Of a stretch of DNA of 64,000 nucleotides, positions 24,926 to 35,899 are shown in pieces. Location of the stretch: contig NC_134026.1 of assembly GCF_964204645.1 (NCBI RefSeq), forward strand, positions 26,058,650 through 26,122,649, in the 5' to 3' direction. Position numbers and translations under genes: made by a program. The stretch comes from Tubulanus polymorphus. Lineage: Eukaryota > Nemertea > Palaeonemertea > Tubulaniformes > Tubulanidae. The number at the start of each line of letters is the position of its first letter. Position 1 is the stretch's first letter. The notes under the pieces were generated by a model. The model did no database searches. It was not told the origin of the DNA and saw only the letters and a list, made by a program, of their open reading frames with translations.

Positions 24926-25866
24926 ATGGCCGACAAATTTGAAGCTTTAGAGCAACATCTGGAGATGTTTATTGAAAATACGAGACAAATGGGCATAATT
25001 GTCAGCGATTTTCAACCTCAGGGACAGAATGTTCTTAATTCTAAAATGTAAGTTATATTTCCCTTTTATTGACGAATTTGATCATTCATAAACGGTTAAA
25101 CGTTGCTCGTGATGATCATTTCCGGGTTTTGGTTTTGGATTGACGATTTGGCCATGAATGATGGCATTGTTCATTATTTTCGCAGAAATTCGATGATATC
25201 AGGATTGCAAGAGATTGATAAGCAAAAACCAAAGGTTCAAGATGTTCAAGTTCCTTTAGAAGTGTTTGAGTAAGAATTTTCAATCAAATACCATATTTTA
25301 AACACACTCACGTCACACAGGGGCTCGTAGGCTATTTGAAGTTTGGGAGTGAACTGTATGTAGCTTAGATCATCCAGTATCCCTGGTACTACATATATAT
25401 AAAAAGAATATATCTTTTTATATATATAGTACCAGGGATTCTGGACGATCTAAGCTACAGTTCACCCCCAAACTTCAAATACGAGCCCGTGATTTTAAAT
25501 GCCAAAATTGCCATCAAGATCATATAGATAAGTAGTGTAGGTATGCTATGGATATGATATGGTTATAATTTTGTCTAACTTTTAGTTATATTGACCAAGG
25601 AAAGAATCCACAGCTATATACCAAAGATTGCATGGAAAAAGCTTTAGCGAAAAATGAAACAGTCAAAGGGAAAATTGATACTTACAAGGTAAAATGTTAA
25701 TCAATGTAAATGAAGATCTCGAGAAAAAAGAATGATTTTGTAATAATTGTTTAAATTGTATTTTTTGCAGAAATTTAAAGGTCTACTCATGGTAGAATTA
25801 AACAAGGCCTTTCCTAATGAAGTGAATAAATACAGGGCCATCAGACGCGATGACCGTCCTTCATGA
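24926..25866 (+). CDS. MED10: Mediator complex subunit 10
   Basis: A middle-module subunit of Mediator, bridging transcription factors and RNA polymerase II. Four exons, from ATG 24926 to TGA 25864-25866: 24926-25047, 25186-25269, then one starting near 25586, and the last near 25771-25866. The protein follows human MED10 throughout: LEQHLEMFIENTRQMGIIVS, SDFQPQGQNVLNSK, PLEVF, YIDQGKNPQLYTKDCMEKAL and KNETVKGKIDTYKKFKGLL. The length, about 134 residues, matches the family. The ATG lies 12 bp after a transposon-like inverted repeat, so the promoter or 5' UTR probably lies within that element or in a further upstream exon. Intron 2 holds a hairpin MITE. Confidence 0.94.
25321..25488. mobile_element. 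Hairpin MITE in MED10 intron 2
   Basis: Two arms of about 75-80 bp are near-perfect inverses, from gggctcgtaggctatttgaa to ttcaaatacgagccc. They meet at an AT-rich centre near 25408. Non-coding. Confidence 0.75.
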
Positions 25867-26127
25867 CTGGATATTACTACAGATGAGGCGTCATGATCCT
25901 CCTATATTTTACACTTCGTTTCCGCAGCCAGAGTTGGCTGATGAATTCTGGAAATTTAACATGTCTTGAAGTTTCTCCAATAAATCTGATGCAATCCATC
26001 TGAAGAAACTGTCAAGTCTTTGTACTCAAAAATATATGTTGTCACAATTTGGAGAGTATTGTCCACATTTGTATTTTGTACCAATATGAACTATGGACTG
26101 TAAATGAATATTTGTAAATATTGTAAA

Positions 26128-26133
26128 AATAAA
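26128..26133 (+). promoter_or_regulatory. Polyadenylation signal of MED10
   Basis: AATAAA in an A/T-rich stretch about 260 nt after the MED10 stop, facing the end of the convergent GNL2 gene. Confidence 0.5.
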
Positions 26134-26358
26134 AATAATATGTTATTGTATTGCTACATTGTAGTTTTTTAGTACAGTAGTAGTTAGAGGACAATCCATA
26201 TTTTTACAGCTGCATGACTGACACACAGTATACAATATTGCGCTGTATTCCGCATTATCTCTCTCTTCCGGTATATAACATGTAATATAGGTCCATCAAT
26301 GAAATCCATCGGAAAACAACACACTATAACAAGATTAATTCCAATATTGTGAAAATTC

Positions 26359-26364
26359 TTTATT
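26359..26364 (-). promoter_or_regulatory. GNL2 AATAAA overlapping its stop codon
   Basis: On the minus strand the last codons read AAG CAA TAA AG, so the stop codon lies inside an AATAAA hexamer. No other canonical signal was seen before the MED10 3' end. Confidence 0.4.
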
Positions 26365-29300
26365 GCTTTCGATCTTTTCTATCATAATTACGATTTTTAA
26401 CATTAGCATACGAGTAGAAATGATGTCCAATCTTTTTCTGTCTCTCTTCTCGTTCAATTCTTCGTTTCTGAAAATATTAGATCAACAAAATGATAAATAT
26501 CCATCATCGCTAGAAAAACCAATATCAAATTGAGTCTAACCTGTTTTGATGTAAGTTTCGGTTGTGGGGGTTCATCTTCCATTTCTTGTCCGTGTCTTTT
26601 ATTTGCCTTCTTTTTACTTTGTTTCACTTCTTGTTCTTTGGATGAGGAATCTTAAATGAACACAGATTCTGATGTTTATATACTTTATCCACTAATACAT
26701 ACATAAATTATAGGAAAGCCACAGATAATACTCACTTGACTCAGTTACTGTAAAAGCACCACTGGCAGTCTTCATTTTCTTGCATGTTTTGGAATCGGTT
26801 ATCGGATGATTAAGTTTAGGTTTTGAAGATTTCTGTGAAATGTGACTTGGCACTTGCAATTTTTTTAGACTTTCACAACTCGTAGTTTCATGACTATTTA
26901 TAGCCTCCCCACTATAACTATGCTGCTGATCGGTTACTAACTGTACTTCTCTATTAGATCCATTGGATACATCAAAGTCTTTTTCTTTATTCACAGCCTC
27001 AGATTCACTCATAAATGCGACCTCATCATCTTCATCCTGAGTTATATCAATTACTTTGGATTCATTAATCTTAGATGATTCCCCAGCAATTTCATCATCA
27101 TCATCATCATCTTCCTCATCTGTTTGCTCAACATTCTCATCAACCTCACCAACTGGCTCTAAATCTCGGATATCTTCACCACTATATTCAACATCAACTT
27201 TGATCTTTGCAAAATCCTGTATTACATGTGGCTGAGCAACAGTTCCCTAAAACAGAAATTTGAAATGTTCTGGAATGATCAAGCTATGAAAGTTCCAAAT
27301 TATTGTGTAGTTGACTAATAGAGAATCTGAATACCTCTTGAACGGTTTCAGGTGTATTTGTTGATGTCTCCTTAACTGCTTCACCAGTTTTTTGAGGTTT
27401 ATAGCCCTGAGTTAAGACATAAGCAAAGTCAGTTTATTGATCCAAGTTAACTTACATGTACATGCATGCACTTATATTGAGAGTACCACTGTCATAATCA
27501 CCTCAGAATCAGGAGGTCTCACATAGTAAGGAATCTTTCCTCTTTGCCAATCATTCAACACCATCTTAGCCATTGTCTTTATATCAGGTTCCCCACCCTT
27601 GAAATACATTTAATCTTACATTTACAACACAGTTAAATTATATTATCAAGCAAACAAACGAAACCAGAATTTACTGACCTTCAATAACCTTCCTGACTTT
27701 CGACAGAGCTGTTCTAAGAAATCCTCATGATCGGTCCAAGATTCAATTTTGTATGTTTTAAGAATGTATTCTCTACGAACTCGCCGTAACACTTCCGGTA
27801 TATAATCATCAGGACATTTTACATTTTCGACTCGAACCTTAAATACATAATGATAACGTTTGTTCACTTCTCTTTTGCCAGAATTATTCATGATCCTCAT
27901 TATTCTTATCAATCAAGATACATACCACGCCCTTGAGAATGATTTCTGATTCAGTTTCACCAGTTGGATACACAACTCCAGGGCAATCGATCAAAAAAAT
28001 TCTTCTCATAAGTGTTACATATTGCCACACCTTAGTTTCACCTGCTATGGGCGCCACCTTACAGACCTTTTTCGAGCGAAGCGCATTGATGATTGAGCTT
28101 TTTCCGACATTAGGATAACCAATAAAGCCGATGCTAATCTGTTTTTTATCTTGATGAAGCTATAAATAAATTAATCAGAAATTTGATTAACACTTCACAG
28201 ATAACATTAAAGTTCAGATCGAATTTAAGAAATTCAGATAGGCCTACTTGATTACCTTTCCAAATTGTCGCAGCAGTTGAATCATAGCTCCTTTGCCAAA
28301 GGGATTGGTCAAACTAGCGTGAAATGCCAATGTAGGGTATTCTGAGGAAAGTAATGCAACCCATTTTTGCGTTACCCACGTTGGGACCAGGTCACACTTA
28401 TTCAATACAAATACTAGATGTTTATGAGACTTTTCTTTTTTAATGTATTGTTCAACTTGTTTGCATCTTGTTCCCATTGGATCTCTGGAATCTAGCACTT
28501 GTATGACAACATCTGCCGAGTCTATAACCTGTGATTTATTGAGATAAAGAAGATTCCCACGTTAACGAACATATTATTGAAATGGTTATGATAGTTGCCA
28601 TTCTTAGCTTTTCCAAATTTCTCACTTTGTATAATTCATTCCAAATTCTTTTCGACTGACCAGCTCTAAAAACCATTTCTCTTGGTTCATCTTTGACACC
28701 TAGATTGTCGACAAATATATCTCGATCCTTCTCAACATCATAATTATCCTGGGCTGCTTCAGCATTAGCGAGTAGTGTCTAATGAAAGCCGACACATTTA
28801 TTTACAATGAAAAAATAATACCTCAGTATTAAAAACTGTTGGATATGAATTACAAATCAAATACCATGATCACGACATACCTCCATATCAGAATTCTTAA
28901 GCTTTGGTTTTTTCCGGTGTGACTTGGGTCCAAAAGTGTTTTCAAATGATTCGGTTTCAAGAATGTGCATCCTTGAAAACTGATTTATAAAAAACCATAC
29001 ACGTAATAGACAAACTTATAGTAAAATAATAGTACGTCAATTAAAATTAAGTTTCTATTGAAAATGAAATATGGCTTAGTCCCTGATACCTTTGCTTTTT
29101 GGTCCAGAAGGGATATAGGTAATTTGGTTTGCCTCATGACTACTTTATATGGATCTTTCATCACTTTACCCATCTCCTCTTGAAATGTCTGTAATGCAGC
29201 TTGGCCAATGACACGTGTATTTCCTGAGAAAAAATATTCAGCCTATTTGTAATTAATGGGACAAGAAAAAGTAGACACCGTACAATATTTCCAACTCACC

Positions 29301-29861
29301 AAACCATTTTCTGTTAGGAGCTACTCTAGCTACAGTTCCACTCGGAAGTTTTGATTGAAATGGTGCAGCTTTGATAATTTTTCCAGAACGGTCCCTGCAA
29401 AGATATATGCACTATTATTATTCTCAAATGTCAATAACGAAACAAAGCCATGACAACAGCGAAAACCGTTTACCTAACAGGCTTGAAGTTCTTGTACATT
29501 TTTAGACGGTTGATTGTAGTCCTGTCCCTCATATTGTTCCCACCAGCGCCCTTCGTTCGATCTATAAAAACAAATCAAATGATAATAGTCAGACCGTCAA
29601 TTCTTTCAAGCATATTGTGTAGTAGTAATTGTGCAGCCTCATCTATATCATCCGTATTCATGGTATTTAAAACACTAAGTCGATTTTTTGCTAATCATTA
29701 ACACATACGCAACTGAGAGTGAAAACACGTATGCAACAGAACAGTAGTCGTAGACGTAGGTAGTGTGTAGTGGGTAAAAATGTCTAACCTGGATTCATGC
29801 TGTGCTGCGCTTTATTTACGCTGTCTTTTTTTACAGTCGCTGTCCTTCGCGTTTTCGTCAT
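26360..29861 (-). CDS. GNL2: Nucleolar GTP-binding protein 2 (NGP-1/Nog2)
   Basis: A circularly permuted GTPase of the nucleolus, required for late 60S pre-ribosome assembly and export (yeast Nog2). About 13 exons, from ATG 29861 to TAA 26360-26362. The N-terminus [17 protein letters not shown] continues into [20 protein letters not shown], the conserved NGP1NT domain. [12 protein letters not shown] and [19 protein letters not shown] follow. G motifs appear in permuted order: NKCDLVPTW (G4), [13 protein letters not shown] (G5), [12 protein letters not shown] (G1), [11 protein letters not shown] (G2) and [11 protein letters not shown] (G3). [20 protein letters not shown] comes after. The C-terminal third is acidic and then Lys-rich, ending near [11 protein letters not shown]. 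All motifs are intact. The gene is convergent with MED10, with their ends about 490 bp apart. Confidence 0.94.
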
Positions 29862-30300
29862 CCTATGGCTGTATTTGGTGACGAATTTGTTAGATGTTAG
29901 ATGAAGATGTTAGATGAACGGTTAGATGAAGTTCACTGGTGTGTCGAAAATTATGAATAAATAAACACGCGTTTCACTGCAAAAGGTTGAAAGCCTGTTT
30001 TGGTCGATGGCGAGTGACGTCACTAGTACAAATTCCGAGCGGTTCGAATCCCACAATACGCCAAAATCACTACGGCCGCTCTGAGCGCACATCGCATTTA
30101 AACGTTGCCATTTAATAATTGTAAAATAACTAATAATAGTTTAAGTTTTATAAGGGTTAGAAGTACATTGTATTTACTGCTAGTGTATGTATATATCATG
30201 TACGGTTGCGAGAAATCCCTGCCCTGGTTAAACATGAGTCCACTAAACCTTTAAATTTTAAGTTGTTAATGAATCTATTGTTTTAAATTGTTAAAACTGC
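29862..30300. other. GNL2 upstream region with tRNA-like box motifs
   Basis: The GNL2 promoter should lie here. A segment at about 29979-30052 has an A-box-like TGGTCGATGGC and a perfect B-box GGTTCGAATCC about 40 bp later, as in tRNA-derived SINE heads. No foldable complete tRNA was found. Confidence 0.4.
29979..30022 (+). repeat. 44-bp inverted-repeat partner, left copy
   Basis: It matches the inverse of 34726-34769 at 43 of 44 positions, starting gcaaaaggttgaaagcctgt. It may be a terminal repeat of a 4.8-kb element, or one of two oppositely oriented SINE-like copies. Confidence 0.7.
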
Positions 30301-30304
30301 AAAC

Positions 30305-30439
30305 ATGGTTGTCGAAGATGCACCTTCTTCACATCCTTTGAAATCCTGGATAGCATCGCTGTCGGCAAAGACCTTCAGGTCTGTCTTCAACGGCACATCG
30401 CTTTGGAACAAGCGACTACTGTGTTATCAAATTTGAACT
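30305..30439 (+). other. Short open frame of unknown meaning
   Basis: A 44-codon frame (MVVEDAPSSHPLKSWIASLS and onward) ending at TGA. No donor site or family match is evident. It could be a first exon of the downstream transposase-like gene or chance; the opposite strand is open as well. Confidence 0.15.
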
Positions 30440-30672
30440 AGGTAAAAAATGTTCCCCAAAAATAAAGACAAGTAAACGGATTAATTTGAGGTTTGAATGT
30501 TTTTGTTTATTTGTTGGTTCAAATTGAACCCTCGTCATCCTGATCTCCATAAATCTAGGAAAAATATTCGCACACTTAAAACAATAAAATACGAGCAATA
30601 AGCAATAACATCAGACTGGAGTAAGTAACTTTACTTAATTCACAGATACAATCCTACACAAAACAATAGCTA

Positions 30673-30919
30673 TTCAGTGGCGGATCCGACCCTCTATTTT
30701 TACCGATGTAGCCGCAAATCTATGCGTTACTGACTAAAAACCGAATGAAATCTTTCTATTGAGTAATGCTCAGAATGCACCTGCTTGCATCTATTTTTCC
30801 AAAAATTTTTTAGGGAGGGTCTTCGCGTTATCGGTGCTTGCTCTGGAATGGCTTATAGCCATCTGTTGTTGCTTTCATTTGCCCCCCCCCCCCTTCAAAA
30901 TGCTGGATCCGCCCCTGAG
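30673..30919. mobile_element. Possible hAT-like MITE
   Basis: The ends CAGTGGCGGATCC and GGATCCGCCCCTG are imperfect inverses typical of hAT MITEs. The expected 8-bp target duplication is not evident. The element contains a run of C near 30883. Confidence 0.45.
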
Positions 30920-31029
30920 TGCAGACAAAATGATCGACAAAGACATACAGAACTCTAAAACAACAGTTAACAATTTAAGCAACGATAGACAAAACAGATA
31001 GCTGATTACTTTACAAACCTGTTGTCAGA

Positions 31030-31385
31030 ACCTTAATTATTTTTACATGTACATACAGAGGTCTGTTAACAATTCAACCAATGAAATTGCGATAGAGATA
31101 CAGAACATACAGCTTTAACAGTAAACAATGCAACCAATGAAATTGCGATAGAGATACAGAACATACAGCTTTAACAGTAGACAATTCAACCAATGAATTG
31201 CGATTAACTAAGACATACAGGACATACAGGACTAACTTAATTGCGATAGACATACAGGACTAACAGTAAACAATGCAACCAATGAATTGCGATCGCGATC
31301 ACAAAGACATACAGGACAAACAGGAATAAACCACAGTAAATTGCGATAAAAAAGACATACAGGACTAACTGCAGTAAATATATAG
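31030..31385. repeat. Minisatellite, about 56-bp unit
   Basis: The marker caaccaatga recurs at 31075, 31131 and 31187 (period 56) and again at 31276, with more diverged units around. Units contain attgcgata and gacatacagga-like words. Non-coding. Confidence 0.75.
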
Positions 31386-32072
31386 GGCCTTAGGAATGCA
31401 AAATACATTCATTTTGTCGAATTTAAACATTCCACAACTTATTTCATTATGTCATTTCCAGTTTTCAAAGGGAATTTTCTTAACTTCAGATGCCTCGAGG
31501 ACATAAACATATAGAAAGATCTGTCCCAAAAAAATGTCAAGTGTCTTTCTTAGTGCAATGGGCCCTGGTTTCCACGTTTATATATCACATATAAAATTCT
31601 ACAGAAACAATCAATGAATAAGTGAAAATTTACGAATAACAAACAAGACATTCAAGCGGTTGAGTAAGTTAAAATGGGACCAATCTATATGGATTATACA
31701 ATTTAATCAGGGACAGCCTTGAACCGAGGTTGATGTGTCCATACACTCTCTTCATACACTCTCTGAACATGCATGTATGTATACTGCTGCCAATTGATGA
31801 TAAGTCAAGGATGTTGAAGTTCTAGACATGGTCAGAATCATCCAGAGACATCGGCACGCATCACAATAACTGATGATTTTGCAGTAACCTGTAACATAAA
31901 AAATCAAGCGGTAATCTATTCACAAAATATATTTTCCTGAAAGAGAAAACCTGAAATAGAGCACTATAAACACCAGTGCATATACATTGCTTCTTAACCT
32001 TATATAAAATCGAGTAAATATATACATTCAGGCCTATAGAAAATCGTACAATAGGCCTACAAACTTTTTAGT
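31386..32072. other. Unassigned AT-rich DNA
   Basis: No gene, RNA or clear repeat seen in this stretch. Confidence 0.4.
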
Positions 32073-32418
32073 TAGGCTAAACAAAAATGATACCTTGTTT
32101 CTCCGCAGCGGCCGGGTCATTTTTGTAAAATATGATGAAATTTATAAACAGTTCATTTCTATAGCGGCCGGGTCTGTTATGGTAAAATTGATCACGATTT
32201 AAAAAAAAGTAATGTATAGGGTAGATAGGTGGCCGGCATATTTAATTAATATATAATAAATTTTGTAAACAGTTCATTTCTATAGCGGCCGGGTCTGTTA
32301 TGGTAAAATTGATCACGATTTTTAAAAAAGTAATGTATAAAGTAGATAGGCGGCCGGCCGGGTCAACATTTAAGCTCAGCAGAGCGGAGAAACAAGGTAT
32401 CAATTTTTTTTAGCCTTA
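32073..32418. mobile_element. MITE with 30-35 bp TIRs and internal 120-bp duplication
   Basis: The ends read taggctaaacaaaaatgata and the inverse tatcaattttttttagcct, and both include TACCTTGTTTCTCCGC. Inside, a unit containing tatagcggccgggtctgtta is repeated with a period of about 120 bp (markers near 32151 and 32271). Non-coding. Confidence 0.7.
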
Positions 32419-32515
32419 GTTATTCTATATGGTCACCAGGGGGTGTTGAATAGTAGAATAACTTAGCATTAGAGCCCACAGATAGAAGAACATATACAGC
32501 CTACAAGTAAAACTA

Positions 32516-32694
32516 CAGTCAACCCCCACGATATACTGCCCACATCGATGCAGAACAATATTGACGGTATAGAGAATATAGGGGGTGTATCGGGGGTGTA
32601 TTACTATGTATTGGTATTGAGATATTACATTGAGAAAACCTGGCAGAAGGCGGGGATGGCAGTAAATGGGAGGGCGGTATATCGGGGTTGACTG
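32516..32694. mobile_element. TA-flanked MITE (Tc1/mariner/pogo type)
   Basis: The left end is CAGTCAACCCCCACGATATA, and the right end is the inverse of CAGTCAACCCCGATATACCG. TA flanks both ends. Non-coding. Confidence 0.7.
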
Positions 32695-33214
32695 TATAAA
32701 GAAATTACCAGGCAAAAATGTTCGAAAAAAAATATTCATACAAAAATTAAGTATTCAGAAATTTTTTCCCCATATTTTTCACATGCATCTTATCTCTGCT
32801 AAGACAAAGTACATTGTATGTTACCTGTTTTTAAACCTGGAATCACTATTATCTTCAACAGGCGAATGGACAGAAAATTGGGAAAAAGGAATGACCAACT
32901 TTTCCCATCCACCATGTAAGGATTGCGGACGAGTAGAGCAAAATGGTAAAGGTGCACGCCTAATCATTTTAGATGCAGGAAGTCGAAATGGCTTTGTGCC
33001 AGGTGCAAACCTGGTTTTTGAAGCAAAAAATGGTTCTGGAGATTATCATCACCAAATGGATGGTAAATATTATTAAGTCTTTGTTTTCAATATCCATATT
33101 AATGTCTATTTCAACTTGGCTTCAGAGCATATCAGATTGCCTAGCTCAGTCAGTTTTGGTGGTAAATATCTGGTAAAGGTCCTATTGGTTAAGTTTGAAT
33201 TATTGTCCTCGTTG

Positions 33215-33800
33215 AAAACATGACAACCCTGATTGTAGACCATTTTTACTCGTCGACAATGTCTACACACCTGATTGTAGACCATTTTTACTCGTCGACA
33301 ATGTCTACAACCCTAATTGTCATCCGATTCTATTCGTCGACAATGTCTACAACCCTGATTGTAGACCATTTGTACTCGTCGACAATGTCTACAACCCTGA
33401 TTGTCGAGTAAAATCGGTCGACAATCAGGATTCTAGACATTGTCGACGAGTACAAATGGTCGAAAATCAGGGTTGTAGACATTGTCGACGAATAGAATCG
33501 GATGACAATCAGGGTTGTAGACATTGTCGACGAGTAAAAATGGTCTACAATCAGGTGTGTAGACATTGTCGACGAATAGAATCGGATGACAATCAGGGTT
33601 GTAGACATTGTCGACGAGTAAAAATGGTCTACAATCAGGTGTGTAGACATTGTCGACGAGTAAAAATGGTCTACAATCAGGGTTGTCGACATTGTCGACG
33701 AGTACAATTGGTCAACAATTAGGGTTGCAAACATTGTCGACGAGTAGAATCGGTCGACATTTAGGATTGTAGACATTGTCGACGAGTAAAATCGGTCGAC
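33215..33800. repeat. Large palindromic minisatellite, 42-bp unit
   Basis: A 42-bp unit containing ctcgtcgacaatgtctac is repeated about 4-5 times in one orientation from 33215. At a centre near 33412 the array flips and continues about 9 times in the inverse orientation to 33800. The centre reads gattgtcga, a 10-base spacer, then tcgacaatc. Because 42 is a multiple of three, both strands give long artificial open frames with a 14-residue period. Confidence 0.9.
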
Positions 33801-33924
33801 GGTTAGAATCAGTCGAATACAGTCCATGCGGATTAATTTCAAATACCAGTCCGCTGTGATTAGATTCTGCGCAGATCTACTTTTACCTGTTCTGGAGTTG
33901 AGCCGAAACTTTTGTGAAACTAGG

Positions 33925-33985
33925 CCCAGGGGCCGGTTGCTCAAAAGTTGATTTAAAACAACCTTTGAGCAGCCAGCCCCTCCAT
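33925..33985. repeat. Small imperfect hairpin
   Basis: ggggccggttgctcaaa pairs with the inverse tttgagcagccagcccc a few tens of bases later, resembling MITE termini. A related word, ggggccagttgctcgaa, occurs in the SNRPD3 intron near 21259. Confidence 0.4.
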
Positions 33986-34725
33986 AGCATAAATTGCTCT
34001 GATTGTGTGACAACTGATATCTCAAAAAAGTATACCCATCAAAAATATCACTCTCTAATAGTCGTATGAAAAATGCTGATCGCCTACAGCCTACATCAAT
34101 CATCAATTTCGCAACTAATCATATTCTATGTGCTTTTCAGGAGACATATTCGAAACATGGCTCGAGGACCAATTGATTCCAGCATTAGAGGAACCTTCCC
34201 TTATAGTCATGGACCAAGCGTCATATCATCTCTGCTTAGTAAAGGAAAGTCAGGCTCCAAAAAGCTCAGAGTAAAGAAGAGATCAAGGTATTAAAAAACC
34301 TAGATGGCCAGTTTTGAAAAATTGTTTTCACAAATTCAATTTAAAGACATATTTTAGCGACAATGTGAGTGTGGTGGTAACGTGGCCATGGTGGCAATAA
34401 CAAGACTCCAAAACTGGCAAAAGCCAAAATTAAAAAGCCCTGCCGCCGCGCGGTCGCGACCTGCACCACCGTGCACGATGGCGATGCTCGCGGCGTTCAC
34501 TAGTGTTACCCAGTGAGTTTTTTATAATCTTGCAATCTACCTCTTTTTTCAAACCAATATTCCCACCAACTGGTCCGGAGACAAGCTTAACACGTTCGGA
34601 AAACATGATTCACAATCTTTTAATCAACAGCCAGCAAGAATACACTTGACAGCAAATTCAAATTCAGCGGTTAACCGTTAAAAGTGAGTTGTTCAGCTTT
34701 GGGAGTAACAAAAAGGCGATCTTGA

Positions 34726-34769
34726 TGACGTCACTAGCCATCGACCAAAACAGGCTTTCAACCTTTTGC
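34726..34769 (-). repeat. 44-bp inverted-repeat partner, right copy
   Basis: The inverse of 29979-30022 with one mismatch. It carries the A-box-like motif but no B-box at the expected distance. Confidence 0.7.
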
Positions 34770-34799
34770 CGTTTCACTGGCCAGAAATGGAAACGGAAG

Positions 34800-35899
34800 T
34801 ACGCGACGACCTTCACTGTAGAGCCTCATCACCGAAGTACATAAAAATAAGAACAGCGGACTTTTCAAAATCCGGCCTTACTTTACTGCTTTAACGTATA
34901 GTCGGCCCACTTTTTCAGAGAAAAAAAATGTTTTCAGTCCTAAATGAGGATATATCGAACCCTTATCAGCACAAACCTTAAGGCCATCTTTTCCCGGTTT
35001 TGTAAAAATGGTCCCTCCCAGAGTTTTGCACCACTCCGTCCCCCAGCAATCATAAGTGCTCGTAGGAAATTTTGAGATCTGATCGGAAAACTTGCCTTCT
35101 CATTTGATAAACAATTAAAGAGTTAGCAAGCATGCTGTAACCAGAGACCACTCGCGATGGCCTGGACCTGCAGTGCAAGCAGCATCAAAGAGATTCTTTT
35201 GCACGTGCAGGTTGTTACAATGTAACAATGTCGATTTAGCAACTCCACAGAAAATCAATATAAAAGTAACAAGAGAAATCTCTTTACAATTGTAATTTAT
35301 TTGTAAAAGAATAATCGTTGTTATGAAAAAAAAACCAGCAGATCTAATATTAAGACAAACAAGGCTTTCTAAAACAGATTCCTTTTTAAAAATGATCATT
35401 TGAACAACAGATACAGTATAGTAGTAATAAAGAGGAATGGGACAAATCTTAAGTACAAATGTGCTCTTCTTTCTCCTCAAACATCGGCAAGACAAATGGA
35501 ATGTATAGCATTGTATTAAAATGTTTTTTTCTTTTAGTAGCATCAGCAGTTACACCCATAGTACCTGTCAATATCATATGCATTGTCTTAAATTCATAAA
35601 TGAAATATAATGTGAGAGTTATGCCTTTAGTAAGTAGTGTCACAAAAGTTACTGGTACAGAGGGGCTCTACAGCGTAAGCTCATTTATTAACAATGAACA
35701 AGGACTGATACCTAGAAAATAACGGTAGTTCAAATCAATATACTATTCCTTGTACTTGTACAAAAAATCAAATTGTCTCATATTTAGTATTCAGCAAATC
35801 CTATGAGTTCATTCCAAAAAGGTTCCACTGCATTTAATGATAAATCTATTTTCGGAAGGTACAAAAACAAAATTAAATAGTTAAATTTCTAAACGTATA
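34800..35899. other. Intergenic before the CREC cluster
   Basis: No convincing exon. The right part is likely the 3' UTR of the first CREC gene on the minus strand. Minus-strand open frames at 35115-35643 have no family resemblance. Confidence 0.45.

Larger units (their letters stand above)
32862..34274 (+). pseudogene. Fragment of a DDE transposase-related protein (two exons)
   Basis: Exon 32862-33062 follows a TTCAACAG acceptor and encodes GKGARLIILDAGSRNGFVPG and then SGDYHHQMDG. It splices in phase 1 (G/GTAAAT to TTTTCAG) to 34141-34274, which encodes DIFETWLEDQLIPALEEPSL and IVMDQASYHL before a TAA. This layout matches the DDE-superfamily proteins that are common in invertebrate genomes, in which the second catalytic Asp lies in VIVMDNASYH. 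Here the Asn after that Asp is Gln. The upstream YLDET-type region with the first Asp and the C-terminal half with the last acidic residue are missing. It is probably a decayed transposase-derived gene, although the clean splice sites leave domestication open. The intron carries the palindromic minisatellite. Confidence 0.55.

Noticed and set aside
30001-30052. tRNA gene
   Set aside because: A- and B-box-like words are present, but no acceptor stem or anticodon arm can be built. At most it is a tRNA-derived SINE head.
30305-30439. First exon of the transposase-like gene
   Set aside because: No usable donor follows and the peptide does not resemble the N-terminus of DDE proteins. Kept only as an unexplained open frame.
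33215-33800. CRISPR-like regular spacing
   Set aside because: There are no variable spacers, the units flip orientation, and the genome is animal. It is a minisatellite.
33330-34106. 258-codon minus-strand open frame
   Set aside because: Mostly a translation of the 42-bp minisatellite, whose length is a multiple of three. The 14-residue period has no relation to a protein family.
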